Shown: positions 48,601 to 62,180 of the stretch, one piece after another
How positions within the stretch are numbered: the stretch's first letter is position 1
How the letters are laid out: each line of letters opens with the position of its first letter
Source of the DNA: Dimorphilus gyrociliatus
Lineage: Eukaryota > Annelida > Polychaeta > Dinophilidae
NCBI GenBank assembly: GCA_904063045.1
Contig: CAJFCJ010000024.1
Span: 558,001-622,000 of the forward strand
Direction of reading: 5' to 3'
DNA length: 64,000 nt
Made by a program: the position numbers and the translations under genes
Notes under the pieces: model-generated
Seen by the model: only the letters and a program-made list of their open reading frames with translations
Databases searched by the model: none
Told to the model about the DNA's origin: nothing

Positions 48601-51600
48601 AAACTTATCCAATTATTACTAAATAGTCATCTTTTTACATCAATTGTTGTTACTCTATTTATTCTAATACAAAATAAAAAAGACAAAGAAATATGCTTTA
48701 GCATTCATTGAATAAGTGAGAAAACTTGGTCGATTTTAGAAAGACGATTGATTGATTTCTTATTTAAATAAATCTATAGGAAACTTAAACCAGAAACTGA
48801 TGTATTATTTCTATTTTGGGAAAATTTTCAACCAAAGTACAATACACCACGCGACTTTAAAAGAAAGACTTATGAATTTTGTATGGAGATCGTGAAAAAG
48901 CTTTTGAAAATCCAACATCTGTTCGAGTATATACCCGTGAAATGAATTGATTGTTTGTCTTTCCCTAACATATACGCTAAAAGCCTAATGGACTATACGA
49001 ACAAAGTAGGAAGACAAACCCTAGATTGATTGTGGACGACGTTCTCCAAAAGGCTCGTGCTAAATAGCATTAAGGCGTTTGTTTACTGCTTAACAAACAA
49101 AGGTTTTTATAGATAGTGGAAGGTTATAATATTTCCTCTTTACAGTTCTTTGTTTTTCTAAAAAGAACAAAAAACAAGCTTGATTCTCTACCTTTTTCAC
49201 GCTCTAATTTACTTTTAACTTTATAAACTAGAAAATACCCTTTCTTCATCTATCTGTCTATGTAGTTCTCATTTATCCTTCTCTTTAGTGAACTATCCAA
49301 CTTATAAAGTAAATATCAACCATATATCACTTTTTTAATGTTAAAGGCAGCTTACCTTAACAATCCCCTTTGGATACAATTTTACAGTTTTAGTTTGGAT
49401 GTTTATTCAATATACAATATATATTTATATATTTAACTTAGGCTATTAGTTAGTATTAATATATCTTTTAGTTCAAGCTGTAAGAAAAACAAACAAAAAA
49501 CCTTATTTTTACTTTTTGGGAAAATTGAAGTATTTCATTGTTTAAAAAGCAAAGGCTTGTAAATATCAGCAGTGGGCCTATAATATGCTAAATGTTTTTC
49601 CAGCTTATAATTCTAAAGGAATCTGGTAAACATTCGCAAAGGGAATATAATTAACTTCAACAACTCGTCTTTTAAAAGAGAAAGAAAGAGAGAGAGAGAG
49701 AAAAAGAAATTTTTACACAAGACGATTCTTACGCTTTATCCTTAACTAAGCCTCTGAGATGCTTTGGCTCTCTTTTCCATCGACCACCAGTTTACTTCCT
49801 TTCCTATTTTTAACTATTGTTCGAAAAAGGGAGAGAAAACTAGGTAATTACCTTAACTTATAACTTATAATTTTGCTTTTATGAAGAGAAAAATAAAGAA
49901 TACGATACATCTCAATCTAGCAGCAAAATATAATATATATCTATCTATATATATCTAGTATATATATATATATTTTCGAATGCTCAATTGAAGAAATTCG
50001 ATTATTCCGCCCGCAACGATCCTCATAATAAGACACCCCATTATCAATTGCAATGATTTTCCCCCTACTTTATAACTTCCTCTTTATATGTATATATTTC
50101 TTTTTATAAACTGGAGTCTGATGATATATATATACATTCCAATTTTATCGTTGTACAATCTCTTATGATTCATCACGAAAACGCTTCAAAACTTTTATTG
50201 ATCATTAAAAAGCGTCATTTTTCGGGTTAACTAAAAGCTTTAAAATGTAAAGTGGAAAAAATTATTAAATTTTTAAATTCCCACCTTTCAAGTACTTTAT
50301 TTATAACCTTAAATACCTATATCTCCTTTATGACTTAGCTTAGATCTTACGTCATTAGAATAGAATATATGTAGTGATGTTTTTCCTAAATAGACATTAT
50401 AAAGAAGCGAAAATATTCTCGAGATTAATAGTTTTTTTGCCTTTATACCTACTCGAAAGAGTCACTTGCTTTAGCGTTATTTTTAGAATCAGAGTACAGA
50501 CTTTTCAGAGAAATTTTTTAGATGGTGTAGATAAATCAATCTTTTACTTTATTTGCATAAATGGGTACGAGAAAGTACTTTTATCTGCTAAAGTGAATAT
50601 ATTAAAGGAGATTGTTAGACAAAATTACTTCTATTTAGATTAACGTTTTCTTAGTTAGACGATGATTTATTAACTCCGAGAAATTTAAAATTAAGAGTGA
50701 AAGTTGCTAATCCTTCCGGGAAAAAAGGCACGTTTTAGTTCTAAATAAGTCAGATTATTGTAAAATCTTATTGCAGTTTTTAGCAGTAGACGACATGCAG
50801 CGTTAAGACGGTTTAATCCTCTTAAAACGACAGTAACACGCCCAGCAATTTCGGTGCTTCGGACACGCCTATGTAGTCTCTTTCCATCGATTTTTTTACA
50901 ACGAACATAAAAGAACCGAACGACAAAGTGCAAATAATGCGCTAATTAATTACGCTCTGCATAATTTGATAATGTCCTACGCCTTTTAATGGATCTTGGT
51001 AATTTCTCCTCTCTTCCTTGTTCCTTAAATCTGTTTTCTTTTCGTTTCCCCTAGTACAAAACCAATACCGGAACAATGCTCTTGGTTTTACACCTTCCTA
51101 TAAATAGCTCCTAATCCCTTTCCTCTCCTATGGATTCTCCAATTAGACCAAACTCTAATAAACCAAAAAATATATTCTATTCCAGTAAGATTAGTTAGTA
51201 AGGAATCAAAGTGAATTGCACTTTAATATGGCATTTCAACGTTCCCTCAAATTCCAACTAGTATAATTTTTGTGCCCATTTTTCTATTCCTCTTTGATAT
51301 ATTATACAAACAAAACCTTATGATTCAGTTATTTAATCACACCTAGTAAAGTGGAAGGCTTTTGACGAAATAATATAACTTATGTTTTTTTCTTATAAAA
51401 ATGATAGTATTATACTGTTGAAAAGGAAACATTACATTATTAATAACTGAAAATCATCTTCAAAGAAGAAACCCTTATTGATTTGGAGGGTAAAGACGAA
51501 GAATTCATGGAGTCTTGAGCCCCACAGCCAGGATCAGATAAAGTAACGAGGCGTTACGTGATCTAGTAGCATCGATGAATTATAGGCTTTCTTCAGTCTT

Positions 51601-54600
51601 TGATGCACAAAAGAAGCCGTTCGAAGATTACATCTTACTTATTTTTATCTTTATAAAAATAAAACATAAACATATCGAGTAATAACTTTGCAAATTACCA
51701 GATTAGTTTCAAAGTAGAAATATGGTATCAAAAAAGAAAAAAGGGGAAAATGGTATTAGATATTAAAATAACACAAATAAGTATTTTATAATGATTTTAA
51801 TGTCCTTTATAACAGTCTATATGCTGTAAAGCTACGAATTGTTTCCTCATATTTTTGATGATGAACTCTCTTCATTTGCTCTTTTTTTGACACTGTATCA
51901 ATAACAAAATATCATTTCGAAACCTTTTACCCAAATTAATATAAAGAGTTGTCGTTTAGAATGGATTATGTTACAAGTTTGATATTCTTATTATTTTTTC
52001 CTAAAATCTTTCGTATACGGTCACTTACACACCAAACTACATTGAAAAAGAGTACAAAGGAAAGTTAAGCCTCCTTTAAAAACTCTTTACCCATTTTACT
52101 AGACCGGAAGTACGGAAGGATCTAGTTAGCTCTTAGTAACAATTTATATAAAATTCATATAAAACAAATTATATATTGGATAATTACAGCAAAAAAATTC
52201 ACATGTGGTAAAATTAGATACGGTTGACGAGCGAAAATGGGAAAAAGTACTTATGCTTTATTTTTTTTTATCAAAAAGTCTCTTTTAAAACAGTTCAGAT
52301 CCTTTTTTATACTTTCACATTTCATTAGATAAATACAATATATCTTTTATAAAGTGGTGAAAGAAAGAGCAGTTAATTAGAAATACGTGAAAGACAGAGA
52401 GGCAGATAGAGAGAAAGAGAGAGAGAGAGAGAAAAAAAGACAGACGGGTGAAAGGGCAGAGAGGATTGGATAGAAAGAAGAAGTAAAAGGAGAAAAAACG
52501 ATCAATTACTTATATGATATATATAATTAAGCAACATTATTCTTGTCTAATCGACAGTTTCGTATGTTAACCATTCAGTAAATTAATGTTTTTAGTCTTG
52601 TTACTCTTGGTCATTCGATATCTAGAAGTAAAATTAGTAAGTAAATAACTAATACGATAATTAACTGGTACTAATAATTTTTTGATGAGTAATAAACGAG
52701 AGAGAGGTAAACTTTTATGGTTAAATAGAATTAGACGTTGTAAAAATAGATTATCTTTTTATGATAGTTGAGATAGAAAAATGTATTTTTAGGTTGGAAA
52801 GAGAAAAATATGAGTTTCTTTCTTCTTTTTTTATTATTATATAGTATAGAATATATGTAATTGATGTAACATTAATTGACGGTAAAGAAATTGTTTAATG
52901 GAAAGAAGAGTTAATATATTTTGGAGGGAAACCCTTCAGAAGCTATCAAAAATTATGCAACTATTGGCGACACCCTGCAGCGTATCTAACGCTTAACGAG
53001 CAATTTTTCCGGCCATTGAATGTCTTATGAAATGAAGGAACTACTCGGTTCTGATTGCCCTCTCTTCGAGGTGTCTAAAGGCGTCTATTCCTTACGACGC
53101 CTTCCTTTATCTCGCTTCTGCACTTGTCTCTCGCGATTTCTTACGCAATGCGACTTGCAGACGGATAGAGGCGTCGAATTTGTTCGTCGGAGCGTCTAAA
53201 TAGAAGTAGGATATAATATATATAGGAAAACGAGGCGTCTCAACGATCGATGCGAAACTTCTATTTCCTAGTCGTTGGCCATCGATCAAGTTTTTAGTCT
53301 TTTGTTTCTACAGACGAAAATCATTAGACAAGCAACCTTTTTCCAGTTTCTGTAGTTACGTAACGAAATAAGGAAGTCGAAGGATGAAAGACAATAGTTG
53401 ATTCAATTAGTCAAGTATCACATTCAAACGAATTCGATCTTACGCACTGCCATTTTGCCATCATCTCTTTATTTAAACATTTTTCCTACATTTGTTCACA
53501 TTTACTTAGCTAATAAAACCACTAGAAATCTACTGCAAAGTTGCTACTATGAATTAAATTATTCATTTACTCTATACATAAGCTTAAAAGCTGCCTCGTC
53601 GCTTAAACGTAACAAGGCTTCTTTCCCCTCCTGACAAAAAAAGGAATTAAGAGAACAAAGATTCGCTATTATTTCATAACGGATATTACATTTTTTACAA
53701 TTGCAATAAAAAGAATGGAGAACATTCTTGTAATATGAATTAATTTTAGGGATAAAAATTGATTTTCTGTCCTGGTTTTTCCTGTTTTTAAAAAGAGAAA
53801 TTTCTTTACGGAAAATTATATTTGCTACCTTTCTAGGTATTTTCTAATTTAGTTCTTATTAGTCATACTACTCATTCCCAAATCCTAATTACTGATATCA
53901 GCGGTAGATAAAAGTTTTATTAATTAAATTAAAGATTTTTTTATCAATTCTATACCTTTAAACAAAACTTTATAGCTAAACACCTGTTCAAATAATACCA
54001 CATACAGTTGATAATGAACATTGATTTTTATCTCCTAAGCAAGTAAACCTTTCCCTCCTTTCCTTACAATCTACAGAAATGGAATATAAATAAATTATTA
54101 TTTAGCACTTATATAAAATGAAAATAAGGGGGAATAGCCCAATATGTATTTATGTAGATATATATGAAACGGCTTAGATTACGGTAAAAGAGAATTACTA
54201 AAAATCCAGCCAACATATTGCAAATTTAATACTTGGTTTCGTTATTGGTTTATTCTGGAAAATTATCGGGGAAAAATCTAAAAAATACATTCTCCCTCTC
54301 CCCCCTCCCTTCTCTCTCTCTCTCTCTCTTTCCATTCTCACTTTCTCCACTTTCTCTATATGGTTGCCTCATCTATCTAAAATTTATCATCTAGCCTGAA
54401 AACACGCCGCTATCCCAACGAAAAAGAAATTATTGGCTTTATGTTATAATAAATTCCAGTAGTAATTGATGGAATTAAACGATGAGAAAGGTCAGTTTGT
54501 ATTATTGAAAAAAATAAAAGAGAAGAGGGAAAAATTATTTATTAATTTTTTTTTTCTCATCGAAGTTAGATCTTACCAATTAGAAAATTCTCTATGATTT

Positions 54601-57600
54601 TTTATACACTTTTCATATAGTTATTATGTATTAGAAAATTTTACTTTAATCGGATTTAACAAAGAGAAAAATGGACATTAATCGATTTCTAATTTAAATC
54701 CTCCTTATTTTCTATTGGAAATATTCTAGCAAAGCCTTGTCAATAACATTCGGGATTTCAATCAATCAATTCTAAAAGTATTCTAAATAAATAAGAAATA
54801 ATAAGAAATAGGACTGAATTTTCACATTGCGAAGCGTAATGGAAATAAGGAAGAAATAAGAGAGAATAAGAATCTTGTAGAACTACGGTAGGGAAAATTT
54901 TCCTCAAAGAAAAAAAAATAACATAGCAAAGGTCTACTGCAATTTTCTCTTATAAAATTGGATGACGACGAACGAAACATAACGAACCATGCCAAACAAA
55001 AAACGAATAGCGTTAAATAATAACTTGTACGAAAAAAATTGCAAGAGAAGAGAAGAGACATTTTGGGTAGTCAACTGCAAAAGAGGTTCGCCTACAAGAC
55101 TTTATTACTTATTTATATAGATAGAATGTATACGAAAAGCTAGGTATATAATAGTATAATGCCTATAATACGGGAATTGGTTAGAAAAATGCTCTTTCTT
55201 TTTTGTATAGAAAAAGAAAATTGATTTTCCTGCAAAGTTTTGACAGACTGACCTGTTGCAGTCCGTGTTTCATGCAAAGGTCGATTTGATAATAGGCCTA
55301 TCGAGCCTATATTCTTTATAAATTATCAACGAAAGAATCTTATTTGTAAGTATTGAATTTAACATAATCAGTCAAAAAATCTACCATTAAAAGTTATCTA
55401 ATATCCTTATAAATCATCATTATTAAATAAAGTTAAAACTTGTGTATAAAAAAGTAGTTTATTTGTATTTATATCCATTTGTTTGTAACTATTTATATAA
55501 ATATAACAATGAAAAGAAGTTTTTCTTGTTTTATAGATATTATCAGCGAAAACTAGGGAAGAAAAATAGTATAAAGATGAGATAAAGATAGAGGAGAGAA
55601 TAGTGAAAAAGTATATTTTCTTTTTCGTACTATATAATTAAGCGTTTCTTATCTGGTTAACAACGTCAGTAGATCGGTTTGCCGAAATATAAAATAAACA
55701 TGCTGCTAGGGAAGAAAGCGAAAAAATAGCTTTTGTATCCAGATAAATAATCAGAAGGAAAAAAGCTAGAATGCTCATTCTTTTATAAACTAGATACATT
55801 CTCATTCTTTCACTTATCCTTTTAATTCTTTCCATTCTTTTTTAAAGTCTCTCACGCATTCTTAATTATTATACTGTGTCTATGTGTTTTTGTTTCTTTT
55901 TTGATTTCGATAAATTCCACGCTAGAGTCATTATTTATCATTTTACAGTATTCTTATTCTATTGATTGTTGTTCTCCTCCTTTCTTGTATAAAATACATA
56001 ATCGAGAACGACTCCTATGGAGTACAGTCAATAAATATAAATAAGTTATACAAAATGATTAATATTTATTTAATCTTTATATCCTTAACCTTATAACTCT
56101 ATGATTTATGGGATATTTACGATATTACATAAAATATATGAATTCTTAAATGAATGAAACTAATTTAATAATAAAAAAAATTAACTAATTACAGATAATA
56201 GCAAGTTAAATACCATTCTTTTATCCTATCACCCATCTATCCATTAAAATCTTTTTAGCGTTTTTTATACTTTTAGCAGCATACAATTTGTTACGAAGCT
56301 GATTTATATTATGTGTAGATGTGTGTTTTTTCCCTTATTCCCATTATAAATCAACATAAAAAATAGACCGTTAAACTTTTTCTAAAAATTAATCAGCGTA
56401 AAGTTGCTCGTTTTCTTTCATTCTGTAAGATTAAAGTTCTTTAATACTTTTGGCGCCAATACACTTAAAAAGTTTGCCCAATAATTTGCTAGTACTTCCG
56501 TCTCTTTCGTTTTATTTCTCCAACTCCCACTCCTCCCAGCTTTACTTTCTCTTTCCCCCCCCCCTCTCTCTCTCTCTTTCTCTCTCTCTCTCACTTACCA
56601 ACTCGCTCGCTAACTCATTGTCTCTTTTCTATTTTTTTTTACTAATCTCTGCTTATAAAAGTATATGCATATAGAATGTTTTAATTAGACAATATAAACT
56701 CGGTGTTTGTTTACTATTTAAAATACTATATACAAGTCATTAATAATCAAGAGGCTGTGAAGGATTTCTTTCACTTTGGTAGAAATTCAATCTACAAGAG
56801 TCTCGTACTGATTTACTATTTATTATATTTTTCTTTTATAAATACAAAATAACCCCTAGACAAAAGTTTCCTCATTTAATATTCATCTTTTAGGAAGTAG
56901 TTTGGCTAATGCAAGTACAAGTAAAAACTCAACAATTTGGATTAACCAATAGGAAATATATCAGAAAAAAAATTGAATATAACGGTATTATCGAGTTTAC
57001 TGATTTGTTAATATCACGTCATTATCCTTTAACAGTTTCGTGTTAAAGGTAATTAAAATAACCAATTTTCCATTTATTAGAAAAGCTCTAAGAAATATTT
57101 GTATGCACGCCAACGTACGCTCATACAACTGATTACGTAACAACTGCAATAAAATGTATACAGTGGAAACGTTATATTTGTCGTTCTTGTAACACGGATG
57201 ATTCATAAATAGACTGTTTTTTCTAACAAAAAATTTCCAAAAGTCATTGGAATCTTTAATGAATAATTACATTTCATCAATAAAAACTATAACTGGTAAA
57301 TGATAAGAGAGGAGAATTTATGTATTTATGTATTTATCTTACAAATAATTTCGGGACTTGTATTCCAGTAAGAAGAAAGGAAGACGAATAGTTGGATATA
57401 TTGGAAATATATGACAGCAGCAGGAACTAGAATCTACAGGTTTCCCCCTTTTAAATAATTTACGTTCGCATGTATAAATATAAGATATAACTTTTCTTTT
57501 ATACAGTAGATATATAAATGCACTAGTATATTATATTTATATCTATACCTATGCCGTTTACAACGGTATATAAAGTTTGCAATATAACGAGAAACGTTCT

Positions 57601-57684
57601 TTTTTCTTATCAATTAAAGATTAACTTACCGGCAAATTGAAAAAGAAGTAAAAAATTTGCAATTCCCAATAAAAACTTGATCAT
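42606..57684 (-). CDS. SUEL lectin-CUB-sushi receptor-like membrane protein, 8 exons
   Basis: Exons in transcript order are 57684-57630, 48569-48449, 48386-48220, 47624-47488, 45779-45494, 44030-43806, 43688-43607 and 43053-42606 (1521 bp, 506 aa, phases consistent). A signal peptide (MIKFLLGIANFLLLFQFA) leads. A rhamnose-type SUEL lectin spans about 19-114 (CSGKRMCKISL, NCLDMDL, LKADYEC). A CUB domain is split over two exons (115 to about 257), with CPWTIK joined to AQPGQTITIKLSDF and ending FLLHYE. A sushi/CCP module follows (about 258-307, four cysteines), then a TM helix (about 332-354, FWIAIIIGVAIVVSVSILV). The tail is about 150 residues with Tyr motifs YACV and YFTL, plus proline-rich PATPKPIPQ. 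Intron 1 is 9 kb. The extracellular layout suggests a carbohydrate- or ligand-binding adhesion receptor. I do not recognise a named orthologue. The joining of the distant signal exon rests on phase and the lack of any nearer start. Confidence 0.8.
54311..54330. repeat. (CT)n microsatellite
   Basis: CT run preceded by a C-rich patch, in intron 1 of the SUEL-CUB-sushi gene. Confidence 0.9.
56555..56593. repeat. Poly-C plus (CT)n low-complexity tract
   Basis: Ten Cs followed by CT repeats, in the same intron. Overlapping open frames reading Ser-Leu repeats are artefacts of this tract. Confidence 0.9.
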
Positions 57685-59021
57685 ATTGAGGGATGCTCGA
57701 GAACGTTCGGCCAGAATATAACTACACTCAGGCCAAGAGACGCCGACGGTCATTTCTACATGATTGAGGAGTGGGAATCTCTCTAGTAAACTATCGGTGG
57801 ATTTTTTCCCTATACTAGGGGGCGCTGAAAAATCAGTTTTTTATAAAGTCGCAGATGTCTGATAAAATATTCACCAAATTCTGCCCGAAACTATCCTTTC
57901 TTCCTTTTACTTTCCTCTCACCTAACCTCCGTTACTTTTCTTTTATAGTTTGTACTTTGTATCTTTACCAGGAATCCTTAATTTTTGCAGTATGACATGC
58001 TTAGGGGCATAAAAATTTTGTACAGCAAAAAAATTAGTTTCGATCAAATAGAGCGTGACAAGACGCCGTAGTGAGAAAGGGGGCAAGAAAAGGGCGGGAG
58101 CGCAAAGGGAGATTTGGATAAGAAACAGGCCTATTTAATACCTGTAAAACGCCATCTAGCGTTTCGTCAAGTAGTTACACAAGAGTGAAGTTGAGGGGAT
58201 TGGGAGAGAGGGAGAGAGAGTGAAATTGCATTTCGGCCGTCGGAATTCAATCAACCGGTTCGCTTGTTTGTAAGCATATAGAATTTCTTGCTCGATAGGC
58301 CTATAAAAATAATTCGTGATGGGAATATACATGAAATTTGAAATACTCATATTCCATATTTACAAAGTATACAAACGGAACTTTTATATTTTCAGATAGA
58401 TACTTTTCCCGTGTCTTTAGCAACAGCCTTTTCTTTCAATAATTTCTCTTACTCTGAAAACTTGAGCTCTTTTTCAAAGAATTAATCTTTATACAAAAGG
58501 AGAGATAAATCGCATAAAAAGGCTATAGCACAGTTAAGCAAAAGAGAAAGATAGAAAGAAAAAAAGAGAGCAAAAAAAGAATAAGGGATGGAGAATAAGT
58601 GAAGAAGATAAACTAAAGAAAGAGAGGGCTTTAATTTATCTAACATTAAAGATAAACACTTTTCCCATACAACTTTTTGCTAAAATGTCAAAATTTCCGC
58701 TCCAATAAAATCGTAGGATTGATTCTTGTGAATCTAATTTTCAGTATACTCATTCTGGTGTACAACCAACATAATAAGTACCTCTTTAAATTTAACCTTG
58801 GCTATTTATCTAATTAGAAAACTCAGATAAAAGTCCATTTATCTTACGTGGAATATTTTTAACTATAATAGAAAGGCAGTTTCTAAGATAATATGGTCAA
58901 TTTTGAATATTATGAATTATTTTTATAATTATTGTAATTTTGAATGCTAAATATAGATATCTCATTCTTATTGTTTTATTGATAGATGAGAAAATCTCTA
59001 ATAAGATAGAGTAATTTCGTT
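57685..59021. other. Promoter-side spacer of the SUEL-CUB-sushi gene
   Basis: Holds the probable promoter, with CTCF-like cores at 57814 and 58150, and purine-rich low-complexity DNA at 58540-58630. No coding exon recognised. Confidence 0.45.
57814..57826 (+). promoter_or_regulatory. CTCF-like site upstream of the SUEL-CUB-sushi gene
   Basis: ACTAGGGGGCGCT is a near-exact CTCF core, about 130 bases upstream of the start codon at 57684 (minus gene). A second CTCF-like word lies at 58150-58158. The match is visible; function is inferred. Confidence 0.45.
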
Positions 59022-59070
59022 ATGACTATAGCAAGAACCTACCTCTTCGTGAATGCGACTCTTTTTTTAG
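59022..59070 (+). CDS. Isolated signal-peptide-like exon
   Basis: ATG followed by TIARTYLFVNATLFL, ending in phase 1 at a GTAAGA donor. It looks like a first exon of a secreted protein. It may be the start of the decayed HHIP-like copy downstream or of a small gene I cannot complete. The intact HHIP-like gene has no intron at this point, so the link is uncertain. Confidence 0.3.
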
Positions 59071-59899
59071 GTAAGACATATTTATTCAACCTAATACAAT
59101 TTCAGTCTTTTATGATTTTCTCCATTAGACCGATGAAAAATTTTCCTTCAATTCGATCTTTTCCTTTTGTTTGTTAATATAATGTAATACATTCTAAAAG
59201 TAAATCGTTAAATGTTTATTAAAAAAATTGTTTATATTGATTTAATACCATGCAAACATCAAGTATATATAGTATAAAAACAATTATAATTATTATTCCT
59301 GGCAAGTTCTTTCCTCTATATTGCTTCAACTTTCATTTATTGTATATACAGTATATACAAATTTATATATTCTACTTGGAAAACTATAAGGAATAGGGGC
59401 TAAAATAATTCAAAACAGAGTATAGCTGAAAGAGTAACTGTCAAAATAATCCTATTTACTGTTAACATAGATATTAGCATATTACTAAAAAGAAATATTA
59501 ATTGCATGCTAAATTATTATGTTAATACCAAATTAGAGGGTTAAACAAGATTGTTATATATATATATAGTTTATACTGCATTTTATATTAGTATAACGTG
59601 CTTACGAATATTTAACTTGACTTGAGTTATCTCTCCTATTATATCTATCTAATACAATATTTTCTATTTGCCATAATTTCCAAATGATTTGAAAGACTAG
59701 ATGACAGGCCATACGTACCCTTGCACATCGCTTTTAACGAAAGGTGGAAAGGGGAAGGGTTACGTAATCGAACAACAAAATCTCTCTCCTCGTCATTTTA
59801 TTTATTTCTTTAGAAAGTAACTGCGTGAAATATATGCAATCGACAAATTCCCTTCGTCATTTTTCTTCAATTTATCACATAAAAAGTCCCAAGGAATGA

Positions 59900-60513
59900 C
59901 GAGAACCTCGTAGCGTTTAAAATTCAAGGTTAACTAGCGTCTCCTTTAACAGCCATGGTGCAGATCCGTTCCGAGAATAAGTGGGCCTATTACAAAATAG
60001 TTTCGGTCAAATGAAACAGAATTGGACAGAGCGTAGCAAAATTTGACAGAAATTATATTCGTTTGATATGCTTCGTAAGGGAAAAGGTACTGCTATACAA
60101 TATATTTTAGTGTATTAAAGTCAATAAGTGTTGCATATTTCTTTAATTATCAAACTTAACTCGATCAATTTACATCATTTTTACATATTTCTCTTTATTT
60201 TGCAAAAAATAAACCATTAGTCGGCGGAACTTTAAGTTTTGTTTTAATTATTTACTTTACCGGAAATCCTGTTATTCATAGGCTTAAACTATATATTTAT
60301 ATATATTGTGATACTTTCACAGTCAAAAATTTCCCATTAAATGTCTTAATCATGTATAAAATTTTTGTTCACTATATTATAGCAGCGTTATAGATAGCCT
60401 GTAAATAAATAAAATCTCTGCTTTATCTTTTAGATTTTATTTGAAACAGATCGTCTGCTATACTTATTTACGGTGATGGAGGCTTAGCCGATGACCCGTT
60501 TGATCAAAATCAG
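59900..60513 (+). pseudogene. Decayed HHIP-like gene copy
   Basis: Two blocks match consecutive parts of the intact gene at 62181. Block one (about 59900-60100) reads FRE-stop-VGLL, then after a frameshift FRSNETELDRA-stop-QNLTEII. This parallels FIAEQIGLV and FQSDGTKLEEPFLNLTEVI in the intact exon 1. Block two (60434-60513) follows a TTTTAG acceptor. It parallels exon 3: DRLLYLFT, one missing base, then GDGGLADDPFDQNQ where the intact copy has [15 protein letters not shown]. The donor position is GATAAG rather than GT. The exon 2 equivalent is not recognisable. In-frame stops, two frameshifts and a lost donor indicate a non-functional duplicate 2 kb upstream of its parent. Confidence 0.7.
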
Positions 60514-62180
60514 GATAAGGAGGAAAATAACCTTTTTCTTTAACTTTCTTTAGTAGCATAGTAACAGAATTTTACTTAACTCCTATACGCTAAATACACA
60601 TTGTTAATTATACAAGTATTAAATAAGACTCAACTAGTGCCATCTGTCTTAATTGAGAAGAGACGATCATTTATTAATCATTTTTAAGCTAAAATACCTC
60701 TATCAATCTTATCCCGAGAAAGCAATAAAGTTATAGGAAAGATGGGGTAAAAGATTAATAACATCATAGGAAATGTATAACAAGAGAAACAGAGAGAGAG
60801 AGAGAGAAGTAGAAAGCAGAGAAAACAAATACATTTGTCTTTTTATATACACTATCTTATATTGTAACAGTGTTAATCCATATCTTTTCAAAGCATTTTC
60901 TATTTATTTCTATCTATGTCAACAGGATATAGTTTCCTTAAAAAGTCTCCTAATCGATTGTAATGCTAAAAGATTCCATAAACATTGGAAAATACTGTAA
61001 AGGATTTAAGGAAAATAGCTGTTCTAAAAATGTTCTAAATTAATTTATTTAATTTCAAAAGTTAATCTTCCTCTCTTCAATTGATAAAGAATATACAAAA
61101 ATTCACGAATTGACAATAAAATTTTCTTTTCGTTTGGTAAATATTCGATTAAATTCGAGTAAAATATCTAACTATAGGAGTTAAGAATAAATAATATATG
61201 TGTTTTTCTTCGAAAGATCAAATTACAGTGAATTAAAGCATAAAAGAGTAGAAACTGTTAATTTTTCAACTATTTAAACTTGAAAGAGATGGTGTAAAAA
61301 TATACGCGGGAATGTAGGAGAGAGAGAGAGAGAGATAAATTGAGAAAGAGATAAATTGAGAGAAAGAACGAGAATGGGGAAAAGAGAAGGACGTAGAGAA
61401 TAGAGACTATGTATTCATTTTCAATCGATAAGAGTTTGGAAAGATAAGCAGGTTGGAACTTGTAAAAACTTTCTCCATATCGGGGGAACACAGATTCTAT
61501 TGATATGTTTATTTTTTGAATAAAGAAGAATTTAGTGAATAGAAATAGTTTATTTCTAATAAAAAATATGCATATATATATATATCTATATATGTTTATT
61601 TATAAATATATATTCCAGGTTCTATTTATAGACCTTTGGTTTAAAACATTGACAATTAATTGAGTATTGATAATAAATCATCTTATTAAAGTACGCTGAA
61701 CTGATGTGAGTTTTTTCTACAGAGGGGAAGGGAGAGGGAAGACTTTCTGACTATAGATTGCAAAATATTCTTCTTTTTTATATTCAATGCATCTGTTAAA
61801 TAGAAAATCTTAATGTTTTGCAATACATATTTATTAAACTCAAAATAGAATATTTGAATGAATAAGGTCACTACTGAATTTTATCACATACAAAATAAAA
61901 ATTGATGGTCTGAGAGTGGCGCACGTGTGCGGTTGTATATTTTCTATATTTTTGTTGGAGTGTGAAGATATAGTGCATGCAATTTATTTTATCGAAAAAT
62001 CATTGATTCGTTGCATTTATTTGACTACGAACCTTAAAAGTTTGGTTATCAATCTTTTCACCGAGACAATTATCGCTTGATTGCCAGGCGCTTTTTTCCC
62101 ACAAAGTTTTCAAATAAAAATTCAATTATCATTTATATACTTATCTGTTTAGATCGAATTGAACTGAGCAGTATAGCAAA
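60514..62180. other. Spacer between the HHIP-like pseudogene and the intact gene
   Basis: GA repeats at 60790-60807 and 61317-61337 and an AT tract at 61571-61590 are the only structures seen. The promoter of the HHIP-like gene should be at the right end. Confidence 0.45.

Larger units (their letters stand above)
48570..57629 (-). other. Intron 1 of the SUEL-CUB-sushi gene, 9.1 kb
   Basis: No convincing exon or RNA gene. Open frames at 50374-50643, 50691-50933 and 53398-53634 lack domains and splice context. Microsatellites include (GA)n at 49681-49706 and 52391-52440, (CT)n at 54311-54330 and 56555-56593, and TA/TCTA at 49929-49972. Confidence 0.45.

Noticed and set aside
50374-50643. 89-codon plus-strand frame in the 9 kb intron
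   Set aside because: No recognisable domain or splice support; codon content matches background.
53107-53289. 60-codon minus-strand frame in a GC-richer patch
   Set aside because: Short, no domain, no matching acceptor or donor in phase with the receptor exons.
56450-56674. Ser-Leu repeat protein
   Set aside because: Direct translation of a CT microsatellite.
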